Source: Serendipita indica DSM 11827 | Taxonomy: Eukaryota; Basidiomycota; Agaricomycetes; Sebacinales; Serendipitaceae | Length of the DNA: 64,000 nt | NCBI GenBank assembly: GCA_910890315.1 | Contig: CAJVGD010000018.1 | Location: forward strand, 1-64,000 | Reading direction: 5' to 3' | Part shown: positions 49,524-61,814 of the stretch, one piece after another | Numbering within the stretch: the stretch's first letter is position 1 | Layout: each line of letters begins with the position of its first letter | Notes under the pieces: model-generated | Seen by the model: only the letters and a program-made list of their open reading frames with translations | Database searches by the model: none | What the model was told of the DNA's origin: nothing | Program-made: the position numbers and the translations under genes

Positions 49524-51012
49524 ATGTCGACCAAACAGGGATACAGTGCTCGAGGGGGGGCAGGAAACGCGCTCAAAGCAAGCAAAGCGAACAAGAATCA
49601 GCAAGAGACGACGGCAAACCAACTGATGGCGCACGAGCGCGAGGTTCTCCAGAAGCACAAGGCACAGGCTACGCCAGACTTTAAGACGGGGAGAGGAGGA
49701 CTAGGTGCCAAAGGTCACGTGAAGAAGCGTGGGCTCGTTCCCAATCACGAAGCTGCTATTGCCAAGGAGGCTGAAGTGCGAGAACGGTGGAACGAGTACA
49801 AAGAGGCCACGGGAGCGGGAGCACGGTTCGGACGTGGAGGGTATAATGTCCGGAAATCAGACAAGGGAGATGCCAAGTCGACGTCGTCTGGGAGCAAAAG
49901 TAGGAGCGGTTCCGGAAGAGAAGCACAGCAAGAGCTATTTCCGCCTTTTGCCGTCTCTGAGAACGGTATGACCCTATTTATTATTTCTATGCCCGTGATG
50001 CTCATCAAATATTTCACACGTAGAACGCAAACGAAGACGAAGATTCTCCTATACTCATGCGTCGACTGTACGCAGTAGCTCATATAGACAGTCGAATGCT
50101 TCCCAGGATACGTGGGATAGAGTTTCGACTTCGGACTCTATCTACGATATCGCGGCAACGACCGGAATTACTACGAGCACCATCAACCCTGCGACTGTGC
50201 TCGACATCATCTCGGCTCGTCCCCTTTCCCCACAGCTCTCATCTCCCAGGAACTTGACATTTCAAGACACGCAAGGGCGTGCACCAAACGAGGTTGCGCC
50301 GTTTGATGAACCTTTGGTACCCCCCTCGTCATCAACACCCTCTGTCGACCCATCGATGCAAGCTGCAAAGGCTCCTAAAAAGAAGCAGTCGACATCGATT
50401 TTACGCTCTCTCAAGGGGTTAAGCCTCGGCAAACCAAAGGAGGGCAAAGCCGGAAACCCACCATTCCCGTCTCGACCTCCGAATCCATTCTACAGCAGCA
50501 ATGATCCAACACTCTACCCGCCGAGATCGCCTAGCGCAGCCTCGTTCGCTCTGTCGATGGTCAACAGCTCACACCGTGATTTATCCCGAACGCCCATGGA
50601 CGTAGCTCCTAGAGTCCCTTCTGTATCAAGAGAAGGAATTGCTTCGAGGATGAGTAGTACGCACGCGTCGACGTCTGCGGCGAGTAGCATGACTTCGGCG
50701 TATCATTACCCCCCTCGCATACCGCATCCATACGCTTCCGCCTCTGTTGTGACAATCTCCACAATGGTATCTACAACCAACGAGTCACATTCGATGTCCG
50801 CCCCCGTGGCTTCAAAACCGCAATCGGAGCAACCAACGTTGGCTGCCTCTGCGGTGTCGAGTCATCCTCAACCCTCCACTCTTTCTATGCCTCCTACAAG
50901 TCAATTTCCCAAACCAACGACGCAGAAGCGACCCTATAGGCCACTTCCTACCCCTCCAACCGTGCCTCCAGCCACAACGTCGGGTCTTCCATCTCCACCT
51001 ACTACACCATAA
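49524..51012 (+). CDS. Par32/DUF3602-like protein
   Basis: Two exons, 49524-49965 and 50024-51012 (58-bp intron), about 476 aa. The N-terminal part has the glycine-rich motifs of DUF3602: YSARGGAGNALKAS, FKTGRGGLGAKGH and RFGRGGYNVRKSD. Yeast Par32 of this family responds to rapamycin and TORC1 and inhibits ammonium transporters. The C-terminal two thirds are Ser/Pro/Thr-rich and probably disordered, with SARPLSPQLSSPRN, SILRSLKGLSLGKPK and a Pro-rich end (YRPLPTPPTVPP). No membrane segment. The family call rests on the Gly-rich motifs; the pathway is inference from yeast. Confidence 0.75.
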
Positions 51013-51202
51013 TCCCCTCATTATACACATTCTTTTGAGCCAGCTCTCGCAATGTTTCCCTGTACAACCCAATTCGTTGTATCACTCCTCCCCATTCCTT
51101 TGGATTACTCTAGCCACTCGTTCAAATGATAGCGCTTATGTGCTGAGATAGAACCAGATACCTATTGTACAGAGATTACAATCGAATAGATTAAGTACCC
51201 TT

Positions 51203-53306
51203 CTATGACGGCCCAGGTGCTGGGTCGGTCCAACGACCATCTGGATGCCATACCGCGGCCTTGGTAAAATCGCCGCTAGTTCCTTTTGACTGGAACTACA
51301 AACATGTCAGAGATGTAGCACTGAAAATGGACAAGGGAATACGCACGGCCACTCGGAAAAAGTGTGGAATCGACGCGTCCAATCCTTTGAGGCTAAAGTT
51401 TGTCGCAGTGCCAGTATAACGCTCGACGTCGTCTACGAGAAGGGAATATCCGTCCCACTCCGTCCCAGACGGCCAGCTTTGCCAATTCAGTGTTTGATTC
51501 GCGAGAGGAATGGACGTGTTCCACGTTGTCGAGTTTGTCAAGAAGGTAGGCAGGTCGGAGCCGAGTGGTGCATCCCGACGTAGCTAAAACAGATGAGCAA
51601 TCAGAATCTTTGCAGAGAGAGAATGAGCTACCTCTTCCACGGTCTGGAGTATCGAGTCCAATCCAAACTTTGCCGCTCCGTTGAGGAACATTCCCAAGCA
51701 AAACGCTTGATAAATGGCGCTGAGACGAGTTGGGAATGCCGTGAGTGGAATGATGAGAATCGCTGCAAAATAATGGTGCAACCGGAACTGCAGCCCAGGC
51801 AGGCACGCTAGTACGAGTAGTGCCAGACCGGCGAGAGCATACCACCGGAGGTACAGTAATAACCACCCCGTCTTGCGAATTACACGGAGCTGGTTGATAA
51901 CGAGGGCAAGGATGACGAGACTGCAGATGATGAGTGCTGCGAGTGAACCTGGTTGATTTGCTATGTCCGATGCAACCAGACGGTCGATAGGGATACCGGC
52001 CGTCACCACATTGAAAAGACAACCTGCCCAGAACGCGGGCAGGTACCAGATGGCGCGTTCAATCGGATAGTCGGAAAAGGCGGGGAGGCAATGCCGGAAC
52101 GCAGAGCGCCAAAAGGCGTAGCAGATGAAGAGCGAGGGGAGGAATGTGCCAAATGCTGTCGAGAGGTCGGGCGGAACGGCTGGATCAGAGAATAGGTTAA
52201 TATGCCAGTACCCAATGCAGACGAGCGACCAGAAGATGATGATGGGTTTCGGACGGAGGAGGAGGAAAAGTAAGAGTGTGACGAGGATGTCAAAGACGAG
52301 CGCTTCATTGCGCAGATCTTCGCAGTGACTGAGTGTGGCGGGCGAAGAAAGCTGGTAGGAAAGCGGGAAGACGGACGGAAAGGCGATGGTCGTAATTCCA
52401 TGGGCTGTCGAGGACAAATAATTAGTAAAGGTGCCAACGAGGGAGACTTTGGCACAGCCCCCCCTAGACTCCGAGATGAGACCTCTATTTTTATCAGTAT
52501 GGGGCCATTAGTTAAATGAGAACATACGCGTGGATCCCTGCCGCACAAAGAAACGAGTCGCCTCGGTATGTCCGGTTCGTATCCCCTCCTCCAACGACGA
52601 GTGGAACGTAGACGACTTGCTGATCCCCAACTGTGCGTATGTTTCGCAATATTGTCCCTTTGCACCCAGCTGGGCAGCGAAACTCGAAGCCCGCATCGCT
52701 GAACGGGGTACAGTCTGTACCATCAAGACCGCATCCATCCAACGCTCTCCAGTATGCTGCTGTGCAGTCAATGAACGAGTCCCGTGGAGTGAAGAAGTAA
52801 TTGGCGCGAGCGAAGAACGCCAAGGACACGATGTAGGCACATGCTATCGGCCAGAATATCCATGGTTTCTTGATGAAACGTGTGAAGTGTAGGACGTATT
52901 TTTCCCAGTAAAGGTCGATAGACTTATTTCGAATGCGCCACGTCCTGTCAAGCCAGCCGCGCACCCCTTCCGCCAGACATGAGTAAAGGGTATCAAGCAA
53001 AGACTTTGACATACCAGCAGCAGGTGGGGGTGGTTGTGGACCCTGAATGTAATGAATAATTTTTCTGAGGACCCTTGTAGTCCGCGGATACCGTTCGTGA
53101 CCCCATCTATACATTCTTCGTCTATACGAGTTGTTTAAACCAGTATCTTCGAGTTCATTCTCTAGCTGAAACTGGCTAATTTTGGGCTGCGACGTAGTAG
53201 TTTCGCTCTCCGTGGCTCGATTCTCGTCCGGCACAGAGGTCACGCCTTGTTCATGGCCAAGAGAATTGGGATAAGGTACAATAAGCCCTGTCTCTGGATC
53301 AGGCAT
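51203..53306 (-). CDS. LCCL-domain multipass membrane protein
   Basis: Exons 53306-52528, 52484-51632, 51583-51347 and 51295-51203 give 653 aa with consistent phases. After a cytosolic N-terminus and a first membrane segment (FWPIACAYIVSLAFFARANY) comes an LCCL domain: FEFRCPAGCKGTILRNIRTV, YVPLVVGGGDTNRTYRGDSF, LCAAGIHA, then after a 43-bp intron GLISESRGGCAKVSLVG. Four Cys and the YRGDS-like motif are intact. The second half has at least six further hydrophobic segments (ALVFDILVTLLLFLLLRPK, AALIICSLVILALVINQL). The C-terminus is a small soluble domain. Fungal LCCL membrane proteins are conserved but their role is not known to me. The chosen start is MPDPETGLIVPYPNS; no in-frame ATG further upstream was found. 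Confidence 0.85.
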
Positions 53307-53933
53307 TCCTCTAGACGGCGCCAGGCCAGACGGTGTGGAGACCAAGTTTGGAGCCGACAGTCAGTAGCCCGGACAACCCGCAGCAGGATTCGGCACGTTA
53401 AGTCGGGCATATGGCGACCGATTTTAACGGGTAGAATGCTTATGACAGCATTTGTTTAAATCAGCAGTGTCTAAGAAAGCATATTCGCAGATTCCGAGGA
53501 GCAAGAACAAGTACTGCGTCTTGATACTAAGCGATCCATCAGTTTCTAGGCGAAACATACATGAAGTCAGGCAGATATGTGCTCATAAACCATCGACCCT
53601 TGGATTCAGGTACAACATTCCGGGTTTCTCGTTGCGATGGTACAGGTCCAAGTGGTTCTTTATGCAAAGGATGCAAAATTATTCTCATTTGCGCCCAAAG
53701 ATGACCGCTGTGCACTGGCCTGGGATGCCTGTGAACCAAGCGGTGCGTCTGCGATGTCTGGGTGATTGAGCCCGCGTAATGATATGATGGACAATATAAG
53801 GCTCTCATACTGCTGTAGTGTCTGACTTTCACGCCTGGTCGTCCCACTACTACTTTCTTTCGTCCGCGCAAGTCGCCCATTTACCAGCCAACCTTTTGCT
53901 TCAAACGAAAACAAGTCACATCTAGAAACAAAA
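53307..53933. other. Divergent intergenic region
   Basis: About 630 bp between the LCCL gene (-) and the tetraspan gene (+); no gene seen. Confidence 0.45.
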
Positions 53934-54464
53934 ATGTCACGAACATTCCCTCCCTCAGTCAGGTGGACGATGCTCGCGTCCCTCTTCCTCGTCCTCGTCC
54001 TCTTGACGTTGACAATCGCCCTCCAAATCAAGATGGGAGGCTACATCATCACCGTCGTATCGGGTACGCTCGTCGGTATCACCCTGCTTCATCACATCGT
54101 CTTCCTCATGATGGCGCGTTCCGAGCGCAAAGCAGAGGCAGAGGACCCACTAAACGCACCGCTCGCATGCCCGGCGTGTCTCACCCATATGGCATCGCTC
54201 ATCGCAACATTCCTCCTCTTCATGGTGTGGTTCGGTCTCTCCTGGGTTCCCCTGGGACTGTCCGTCTTCTTCCTCCACGTCAAGGACGACCCAGAGCTCC
54301 AGGGTGCCAAACCCGTCGTCGTCGAGCTCGGAATTCTTCACGGAGTGCAGGGACTTTTGGGATATGTCGAGTGCTTTGTCTGCCTCGGCATCTTCTGCAT
54401 CCTCGTCCACCACCGCCGACGACAGAACAGAATGGCCCACGAGTTGGCCAAGGAGGAGGCATAA
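53934..54464 (+). CDS. Small tetraspan membrane protein, intact
   Basis: Single-exon 176-aa protein with four hydrophobic segments: near MLASLFLVLVLLTLTIALQI, YIITVVSGTLVGITLLHHIV, MASLIATFLLFMVWFGLSWV and LLGYVECFVCLGIFCILVHH. The loop before segment 3 has Cys-Pro-Ala-Cys. The C-terminus is basic then acidic (HHRRRQNRMAHELAKEE). The layout and length match the proteins at 28723 and 61815. Function unknown. Confidence 0.75.
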   Translation: MSRTFPPSVRWTMLASLFLVLVLLTLTIALQIKMGGYIITVVSGTLVGITLLHHIVFLMMARSERKAEAEDPLNAPLACPACLTHMASLIATFLLFMVWFGLSWVPLGLSVFFLHVKDDPELQGAKPVVVELGILHGVQGLLGYVECFVCLGIFCILVHHRRRQNRMAHELAKEEA

Positions 54465-54887
54465 GATTGCTGATCGAAAGATGAAAGGAAAGAAGGTTTC
54501 CATTGCACGTTTTGTAATTCTTATGAAAGCATTATTCATACGACCTATTGTTATTTCATGAGCGTTTGACCATCGGGCTCCGAGTGTCCAGCTTGACTAC
54601 CTCCTCAACCGCACGACTAGGCTAAAAACCCGACTAAATATTGAGACAGAAATATACTGTGACACTCTTCAGAGATACCAAAGTCTCGTACTTGTTCATT
54701 TCTCAATCGCCCCTTTGTCGTCGGCGCGATCCCGCGTGCTTCCTGGCGTCGCTCCGGAAGTGCAAGCAACGCGCGCAGAATTACTCGACTAATCGTCAAG
54801 TACAATGTTCACATTGACAAATGGAGACCCGCCAACAATCTCAGTCGCGGTGGTTGGTCCAGCAATTCAGCGCCTGAAGTTGGATTA
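54465..54887. other. Intergenic between the tetraspan gene and the NIPA gene
   Basis: About 420 bp. Near the right end a short ORF (MFTLTNGDPPTISVAVVG) may belong to the NIPA 5' end; otherwise nothing seen. Confidence 0.35.
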
Positions 54888-56891
54888 ATGCACCTACAGG
54901 GGATCACAGTCGGCTTGGTGACCTCGTTTATCCAGTCCGCTGGACTTACAATGCAGAGGAAGAGCCATCTCATGAACGAGTCGTTGCCCGAGGAGGAGAA
55001 ACGCCCCGAAAGGAAACGACCGTACGTTTTACGAGCTGTTGTTCACATCATTTCACCACTCTTTATTGTTCATCTTACTTTTGGATGCCTTGCGTGCAGA
55101 GCTCGAGCTGACTGCAACCCCATTTGACAGACTTTGGCTCATTGGCTTTGCCATATTTATCACATCTAATATTCTTGGATCTGTGTTCCAGATTGCAAGT
55201 CTTCCAGTCGTCATCCTCGCCCCACTTGGGGCTGTCTCGTTATTATGGAACGCACTTTTCGCCAAGATCCTCCTTGGAGATGTATTCTCACGTTACATGG
55301 TGCTAGGGACCGTTCTTATTGCAGGAGGTGCTGTTCTTATTGCCATATTCGGCACGGTTCCGGAGCCGACTCACTCGCTGGAAGACCTCTTGAAGCTATT
55401 CTCGAGGCATACCTTTGTGGTGTACTTTTCCTTACTGGGATCTGCACTGGGCATTATCCTGATTGTCGTACGTCGATTCCTATTTGCACGTGCTTGCCGC
55501 TCAAGCAAATTCAGACGCATATCGCAGAATCACGGATACCTGCCGAGTTTATCTACGACTCTCCTACCCTGGACCCAATGGAGATTGAGGGTGGCGAACG
55601 TGCGCATGAGCTCGAAGAGTCGCAAGCCGCTGCATCAACTGAGCGCACGCCGCTCCTGATGATGGACAACAAGTCTCAAACATCTCTCGCGGCGATGAAC
55701 GCGCACGAGAAGCGGATTGCACGCACTAAGATGTGGGTCGCCATTAGCTTTGCGTCCGCGTCGGGTATTCTTAGTGGGATGTGTCTTCTGTTTGCAAAGT
55801 CGGGCGTCGAATTGCTTGTTCTCACCATTACTGGTGATAACCAATTCTTCCGGTGGGAGTCGTGGATGCTCGTTGGAGGCTTGGTGGTCTTCGCACTCCT
55901 CCAGCTGTGGTACATGCACAAGTCACTCATCCTCGCTGACCCGACCCTCGTTTGCCCACTGGCATTTTGTTTCTACAACCTCAGCTCCATCTTCAACGGA
56001 CTGGTATACTATGACCAGTTTGCATTGCTTTCACCCCTCAAGCTCTCAATGGTCCTTCTCGGAATCACCATTCTCCTTCTTGGAGTCTGGGCTGTGAGTA
56101 TGCAGCCAAGTGGCGGATCGAGAGTGGAAGTGGGGACATGGCAAGAGGGTGCAGAAGTTCTGACTGCAGAGGTCACTGGCACCGAGTCTGCTGTCGTCAC
56201 ATCGGGGCTTACCGAAAGCCCACCATCAAGCCCTACACACATACGACGACGTAGCCGCCCATACGCGCGTGGCGTTACGACAGACGCGGTCCCACAGCTC
56301 TTCCTCAGCACATCTCCTGGTTCGGCTGACCTCGAACGCGAGCGTGAAGAGGATGTATCGCCGCTCCTACACGACACACATCCTTCTACTACCACGACGA
56401 CGCCATTCCCTTCAGTCCGCTCACCAACAACACGTGGAACACGTCCTGGACGATACGGTGCTGGAAGCGAACTTGGACACGGTCACGGACTGGGTTCTCC
56501 AACATCACCAGACGCGCACCACGCACACCGCGCGCGAAGGAAATGGTCGAGCATCTTTGAGACGCCCGCAGGGACGACGGCCGGGTTGTCGATTGGGTTG
56601 AGCGCGACAAGTCCTGGGTTTGCGCTCGTGCCGAGTGAGCGGAGGAGAGTGTCGAGTGCGACGTATTCGATTGATAGCATGGGCCGCGCGCGACGGACGG
56701 TGAGCGAGAGTGATGTGCGCCGACGGCCGAGTTTGGATCATGAGCATGGGGGATCGTTGAGCTCGCCTGGTGTGCATGATTCGGCGAGGTTGAGTGGGTA
56801 TGGTGCTATTACCAACGCTCCGTCGCCGTCTCAGCCTCCACATGCTAGAGCCTCGGCATGGGGACGTATTAGAGGCTTGTTTAAACGTTAG
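54888..56891 (+). CDS. NIPA-like magnesium transporter (DUF803)
   Basis: Membrane protein of the drug/metabolite-transporter fold; animal NIPA proteins carry Mg2+. Exons 54888-55021, 55131-55467 and 55515-56891 give 615 aa with consistent phases. Family motifs: GLVTSFIQSAGLTMQRKSHL, LWLIGFAIFITSNILGSVFQ, IASLPVVILAPLGAVSLLWN, ALFAKILLGDVFSRYMVLG, then after an acidic cytosolic loop VAISFASASGILSGMCLLFA, LILADPTLVCPLAFCFYNLS and FNGLVYYDQF. The C-terminal 250 residues are a Ser/Arg-rich tail ending WGRIRGLFKR. The ATG at 54888 is the first in frame; an upstream exon beginning near 54803 (MFTLTNGDPPTISVAVVG) is possible, so the 5' end is uncertain. Confidence 0.85.
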
Positions 56892-57160
56892 TATTACGTC
56901 CTCCTTGTGTCTTCGTGTCGAGTCGCTGTGTAATACCACAAATATTTATCATTCCAGAACTCAAGCTGAATTAGGTGCCGACTACACAAATATATTAGCA
57001 GGTCCTTGATATCCACAGACATTAAAACAGCGTAAGATCGTGGTAGGATTTTGCCAACGTCGGCGACTTCTAAACGTTGGTGACAAGACGAGAGACTCAA
57101 AGATCTGCCTTTTTCCTATGCAACAGTCAATGCAAATACAAGGTGAAGCAAACTAGAAAC
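56892..57160. other. Convergent 3' intergenic region
   Basis: Gap between NIPA (+) and ELO (-); no gene seen. Confidence 0.4.
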
Positions 57161-58420
57161 TCACGCGACTCCGTTTCCATTGGCGTACGCATGCCCATTG
57201 CTGACGCCATTGGCCACTTTTTTGGCACTGTGCTTGGCGGCACCAGAAGCCGAGCGGGCAGACTTGTTGCCTTTGATGATGTAGGTTCGAATGAAGAATT
57301 CGATGAAGAGGAAGAGGTAGGACGAGAGAAGACCGCATCCGAAGATGGCTGCGTCCTTTGTACCGGCGCAGTCTGCACGCACAGAGGGGAGCCATGGATA
57401 CTTCGCTTGGTCGCCTAGGGAGATGTCAATATCAGTGACAGGAGATGGAGGGTGGACGTACGGAAAGCAAAGAGTTGGAAGGTGGCGTAGTAGACGATGC
57501 AGAGGTCGATGATGAATTGGGTGATTTGCATCGTGGTAACATGGCGCTTCCACTACGAGAGAGTTAGAAATCGCCCAAGATGTGAAGGGGATGTGTACCC
57601 AGAAGCGGCGTCCACCGGCCGTGCCATAATAATAGTAATCTGCAGCAAGTCAGGACCGACTGTAGTAGGACTGTTGAGAACTTACACATTACGACGTGCA
57701 CGGCAAGGTTGAGGGTGATGACTGTCCAGGACTGATCAAAGCGTTAGATCACTCGTGGGCCTGGAATCATGGTAGAAGCGTACGCACAACCGAAGTCTTC
57801 CCATTGAGCTGGTTGTAGCACAACAAAGCAGTTGCAGCATGATGAAAAACGTGGAGGAATGCTATCGACCATGAGTAACCGTATCAACCAAGTGTCGAAA
57901 CCTACCAAGAGGCTTTTTCTTGAGGGCCAAGAAGACAGTGTCAATGAGTTCAACATATTTGATGTAATAATTGATGATATAGTAAAACTCCATCCTCTAA
58001 ACGCAAGCCAAACGCGTCAGCACATCTCACGGCGCTGCGGGGTAAATCGAATAATCCACTCACCGGCGTCCACGCAGCACTATCGCAAATAGCCCAACGG
58101 AACCCATGCTTCCACACGAGCGGACCAATCTCCTCTGCCATGAGCGCAAGCAACAGACCGCTGCCGACGGAGAGGACAATATTATGCGCACGGAACCAGG
58201 TATTGAGCACATAGGCCTGTTTGTCCTTGAGCAAATACCGAATGGTGAAAATGGTCGCAAGGTAGCCCGCAATCACGGACAAGACGACGGGAGTCGTGCT
58301 CAACGGCGTCACGCCGGGCTGCCACTGTGTCAGGTATGTCGGAAACGAATCTGTGGGCATAAATGGGAGCGCGAGGAGCGTGTTGGCGAGGTTTGGCATC
58401 ATGCTCGAGGGATCGCGCAT
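57161..58420 (-). CDS. ELO-family very-long-chain fatty acid elongase
   Basis: ER membrane 3-ketoacyl-CoA synthase that condenses malonyl-CoA with long acyl-CoA. Seven exons (58420-58064, 57996-57906, 57861-57788, 57731-57686, 57639-57599, 57552-57462, 57414-57161) give 317 aa with consistent phases. The catalytic histidine box is FLHVFHHAATALLCY. Other ELO motifs are YYIINYYIKYVELIDTVFLA and the KKKP after it, VHVVMYYYYYGTAGG and TTMQITQFIIDL. About seven hydrophobic segments are present. The C-terminus is Lys/Gly/Ala-rich. The chosen start is MRDPSSMMPNLANTLLAL. The number of introns is high for a 1-kb gene but normal for this organism. Confidence 0.92.
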
Positions 58421-61400
58421 TGCAGCAGTGAATGACAAGACGTGTAGATCAGCGAGCTAGAATAATATACGCGTCGTGGATGAGAGCAGACGACGGCCAG
58501 ATAATCTGGTGAGACGTGGAAGGAGCCAACAAAGCTGCTCGCTTTGGCCTTTTTTTCCAAAGGTCGATCCATAATTCCGGCAATGGGCGTTTCGCGAGTT
58601 TCGCACGCTTGGGCCAATCACATTCGTCGTATCATACTCACTCGCCAGTTGCTATTAACCGGAGTCGTGATTTCAGATCAAATGTTGTGTGTCAAACGTA
58701 TATCATTGCACGACGAAAGAGTAAAAAAAAAAAGGGGGAGCAAGAGTTGGAATCCAAGACGGAGACGAGCATTGGTCGTACATTTTGGCAAGAAAGGAAA
58801 AGGAGGAAGAATTGCAAGATGCGCGAGGTGAGAGATATACAGCAGTGTGGTAGACCAGCGCTAAGAAGGACCAGGAAACGACATCTCCAATAAGCCAGCA
58901 GTGCTTGTGCTGCCTATTGGAGATTGAGATTGCTGGGATGCAAGAGAGAGAAAAAGAAGGTCTATGCGAGGAAAAGGGTGGTGAGATTAGAAACCAGGGG
59001 AAAAGGAGGTGCGCCAAATGGTCTTCCCAGAGAGAGAGAGAGACGTGTGTCCATTTGCACGGCATGCAAGAAAAACAACGAGGGTGCACGAGGTCTCTAG
59101 TTGATCAGCTGGCGACGAGGACTGGCGTGTCGTGCAGGACAAGAACGGTCGCCGTATGCCTAAAAGGATGCGTTAATATCGGCACGAAATCACGAGGGGT
59201 GACATCGAGGCGGGAGGAATTGACGTGCACGGGTAACGTGACGCGAAGAGTCCGGACCAGGCATCCCGCCCAGAGCGTACCCTGGAACAGGAGGGCAGTC
59301 CATCACGTAATCCAGAAGCGAAAATGCGGGGAAATGTGTACCCGATGACCTATGGTGGCCACAGGATGTAGAGGATTATTGCACGGGATCACTCACGGGT
59401 CACAAGCACTAGCTCGCTCGAGGGCGACCTTTTCGTCTTCACAATGGTGATCCTGTCCGCAAGTATGTTGAGCGTCGAGGGCACGCACAACGACTTGGGA
59501 CGTTGGTGCAAACGTAAGGTGGTAACTAGCGTAAACCTATTGACGGAGCTTTGGTCAGAATCAACACAAACAAACCCGTTGAGAGGGCTAGATGTGGATG
59601 AGAACTAGGAACGGGGAGAATGCGGTTGACATCATTGATGGGCCGGATTTTGGGGGGGGAGAGAGGCGAAGTGGGACGCACCCCGCTTGTCCTGAGTAAC
59701 TTTACGAGAGCATGAATGAATCCAAAGCATCGCGACTGGAGGTCTTTGAGGTCATGCAAGTCTGTTTTCCACCACCAATAGTAGTGCGAAAAAGCATGTG
59801 TTTCGGATGCCACCCGCACGTCATTTTTCGCATCAACGATGTATGGGTTTAGCGCGTGACCGGAAGCGTTGATGTTTGTGGACCATGAGGCGGTGAGCGT
59901 TGAGCGCGTTGGGGTTTCGAACAAAGTTGTAGAAGCGCATACGCATGAAGAGACAGAAGGAAATTGTAAGCTCCGGACGGGACGGTGACAGGAGGACGCA
60001 CCAGCATTGCTCGATGGGCACGTCGGAACGGTGCAGTAGAGTCGAACGCAGCGACAGCTAGACCAGCAACTTTGTACGGCGCTGTAGACGAACAAGGCAT
60101 CTCAGCAAAGAGAGCAAACGACGAGGAGCGCGGTGTTTGAGTTGCCGAGCAAGGAAGGACATACCGCGCATATGGCTCAAGGGCATCGTTGAGACGAGAA
60201 AACTAGAGGAATAAGAAAAAAAGGCAAGAAGAGGACGTCAGCAACGTCGTGCACACCGTCAGCGACGAGGCGCACGACGTACATGGTACTCGTCGACGAC
60301 GGGCGAGCGCTTGTTATCAAGGTGGATTTGCTTGGACATTTGAGAGTGCTTTAGCTTGTTGTAGAGCCAGGGGAGAGACGATGGTAGGGTCCAAGTTGGA
60401 GTGCGACGGGAGACCGCTTGGCCTTGGTGTATTTATACTGAAAACCTTGTAACCAATCAATGTACAGCTTCAAAAGGCCAGGCAGCCAGCAGCTCACCTC
60501 TTCGTCGCCCTGCAATCTCCCAAGAAATCACACACAATGTGCATCCGCATGGAATATATGAAAAAAAAGTATACCCTTCGTCGTCATCTTCATCTCTCCC
60601 TGTCGTGTGCAGGCGGGCGCATTTCGGGGACGCGATGGAGAGCCAGCGCCCTCGCAACTTCTCAGGATGCAATTGCCAAAGGCGTCGGCATTCCCCAGTA
60701 AGTCTTGAGACTGTACAAACCTTGTTTGATGTCCCCAGCCAGCGCGTTGTCAATGAGCCCAGCCTTCCACCAGAACGTTTCTATGCACGGTCCGGACAAC
60801 TCCTGAGTCGTGATTTTTGGGTCGGGACGTGCATTGGGGAGGGCCGTTCTCCGCCTGGGCTCGTCTCGTCTTGTTGTCCTCTGTGTCTCTACGTCCGTTT
60901 CCTTGGGCTACACCCCACCACCCAGGCCTATCGAATCATCAGTGGAGCGGCCGTTATCGATTTTGCGGGATAGACGGGATCGCGATCCAATACCCTCCTT
61001 CCCCCTGAGAGCGGACTGCGCACCTGAATTTGTAGCATTCAGAGTGGTGTCTTACGAGAGGTACGAGGATTGTGGACGGCGCGCGTGGATTCGTCTCTCC
61101 ACTGCTGGTGGCTTACACCGGATGTCTAATTCTCTCCTGCCTCTAAAATATCTTCCTCCGAGTTCTAGGCTGTGCACATGGCAGAGAGAGTGACTAGTGG
61201 TCCTATTCTCCAATGCCATGCAGCTCGAAAATCTAGGATAAAGGTCCACCGGCCATTGGCACGCGAATGAGGGACAGCCATCCCTAGGCGAACCTAAATC
61301 TAAACGCTAGATTGGTTGATTCCTTGCAGCTTACGTGTACAACGAGCGCTTTCCAGCCCGAAACCTATCGAGGTAGGGAGTGGCGTGGGTAACGCCAGTC

Positions 61401-61814
61401 GCCTCAAGCGTGTTGTGCAAGGCACAGGATCTCATTCGATTGTGTTGGAGTGCCCCAACTCCAGGGTTTCTCATTTATTTTTTGTACCTCGAGTAGACCT
61501 GCCTTGCTCGCCAAAAGCTGGTTATTGCCGTGTAAGGCGATGCCCAACGTCGGTCCCCCTGAACCCTCCGAGAGACGGAACCTCATACTTTATAATTCTA
61601 CCTTCTGATAAACTAGTGCTATCGCCTATTTGTCCACCAAATGTCAACTTGTGTCACCATGGTTTACTGTATGAAAAACCAGCAACCAGCCGGGCCGATG
61701 GGCGGTCTCATATCATGTGGGCTACACTTGTCGTCGTCCGAAAAATTTGCATAAATGTAATCAACATGATTCAACATCCAAAGGCCGTAGATCTAGACTC
61801 CCACGCCATATTAG
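58421..61814. other. 3.4-kb region without a recognisable gene
   Basis: Contains A/G-rich low-complexity tracts (poly-A then poly-G near 58725-58737; an AG repeat near 59029-59042). Long-ish ORFs exist: minus strand 60095-59526 with SETHAFSHYYWWWKTDLHDL, and plus strand 60633-60973 with RVVNEPSLPPERFYARSGQL, but neither has a known motif nor a clean exon set. One weak hint is DAIAKGVGIPQ near 60670 in another plus frame, which could be part of a small mitochondrial protein. I cannot support a gene here. Confidence 0.4.

Noticed and set aside
57280-57295. tRNA B-box-like ggttcgaat
   Set aside because: Lies in ELO coding sequence and no A box or acceptor stem is found at the right distance.
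57127-57418. Plus-strand ORF over the ELO 3' exon
   Set aside because: Antisense shadow of the Lys/Ala/Gly-rich ELO tail.
60633-60973. Plus-strand 114-aa ORF as a gene
   Set aside because: A protein-like start but no family motif, and the second half reads as low-quality sequence; exon borders cannot be defended.
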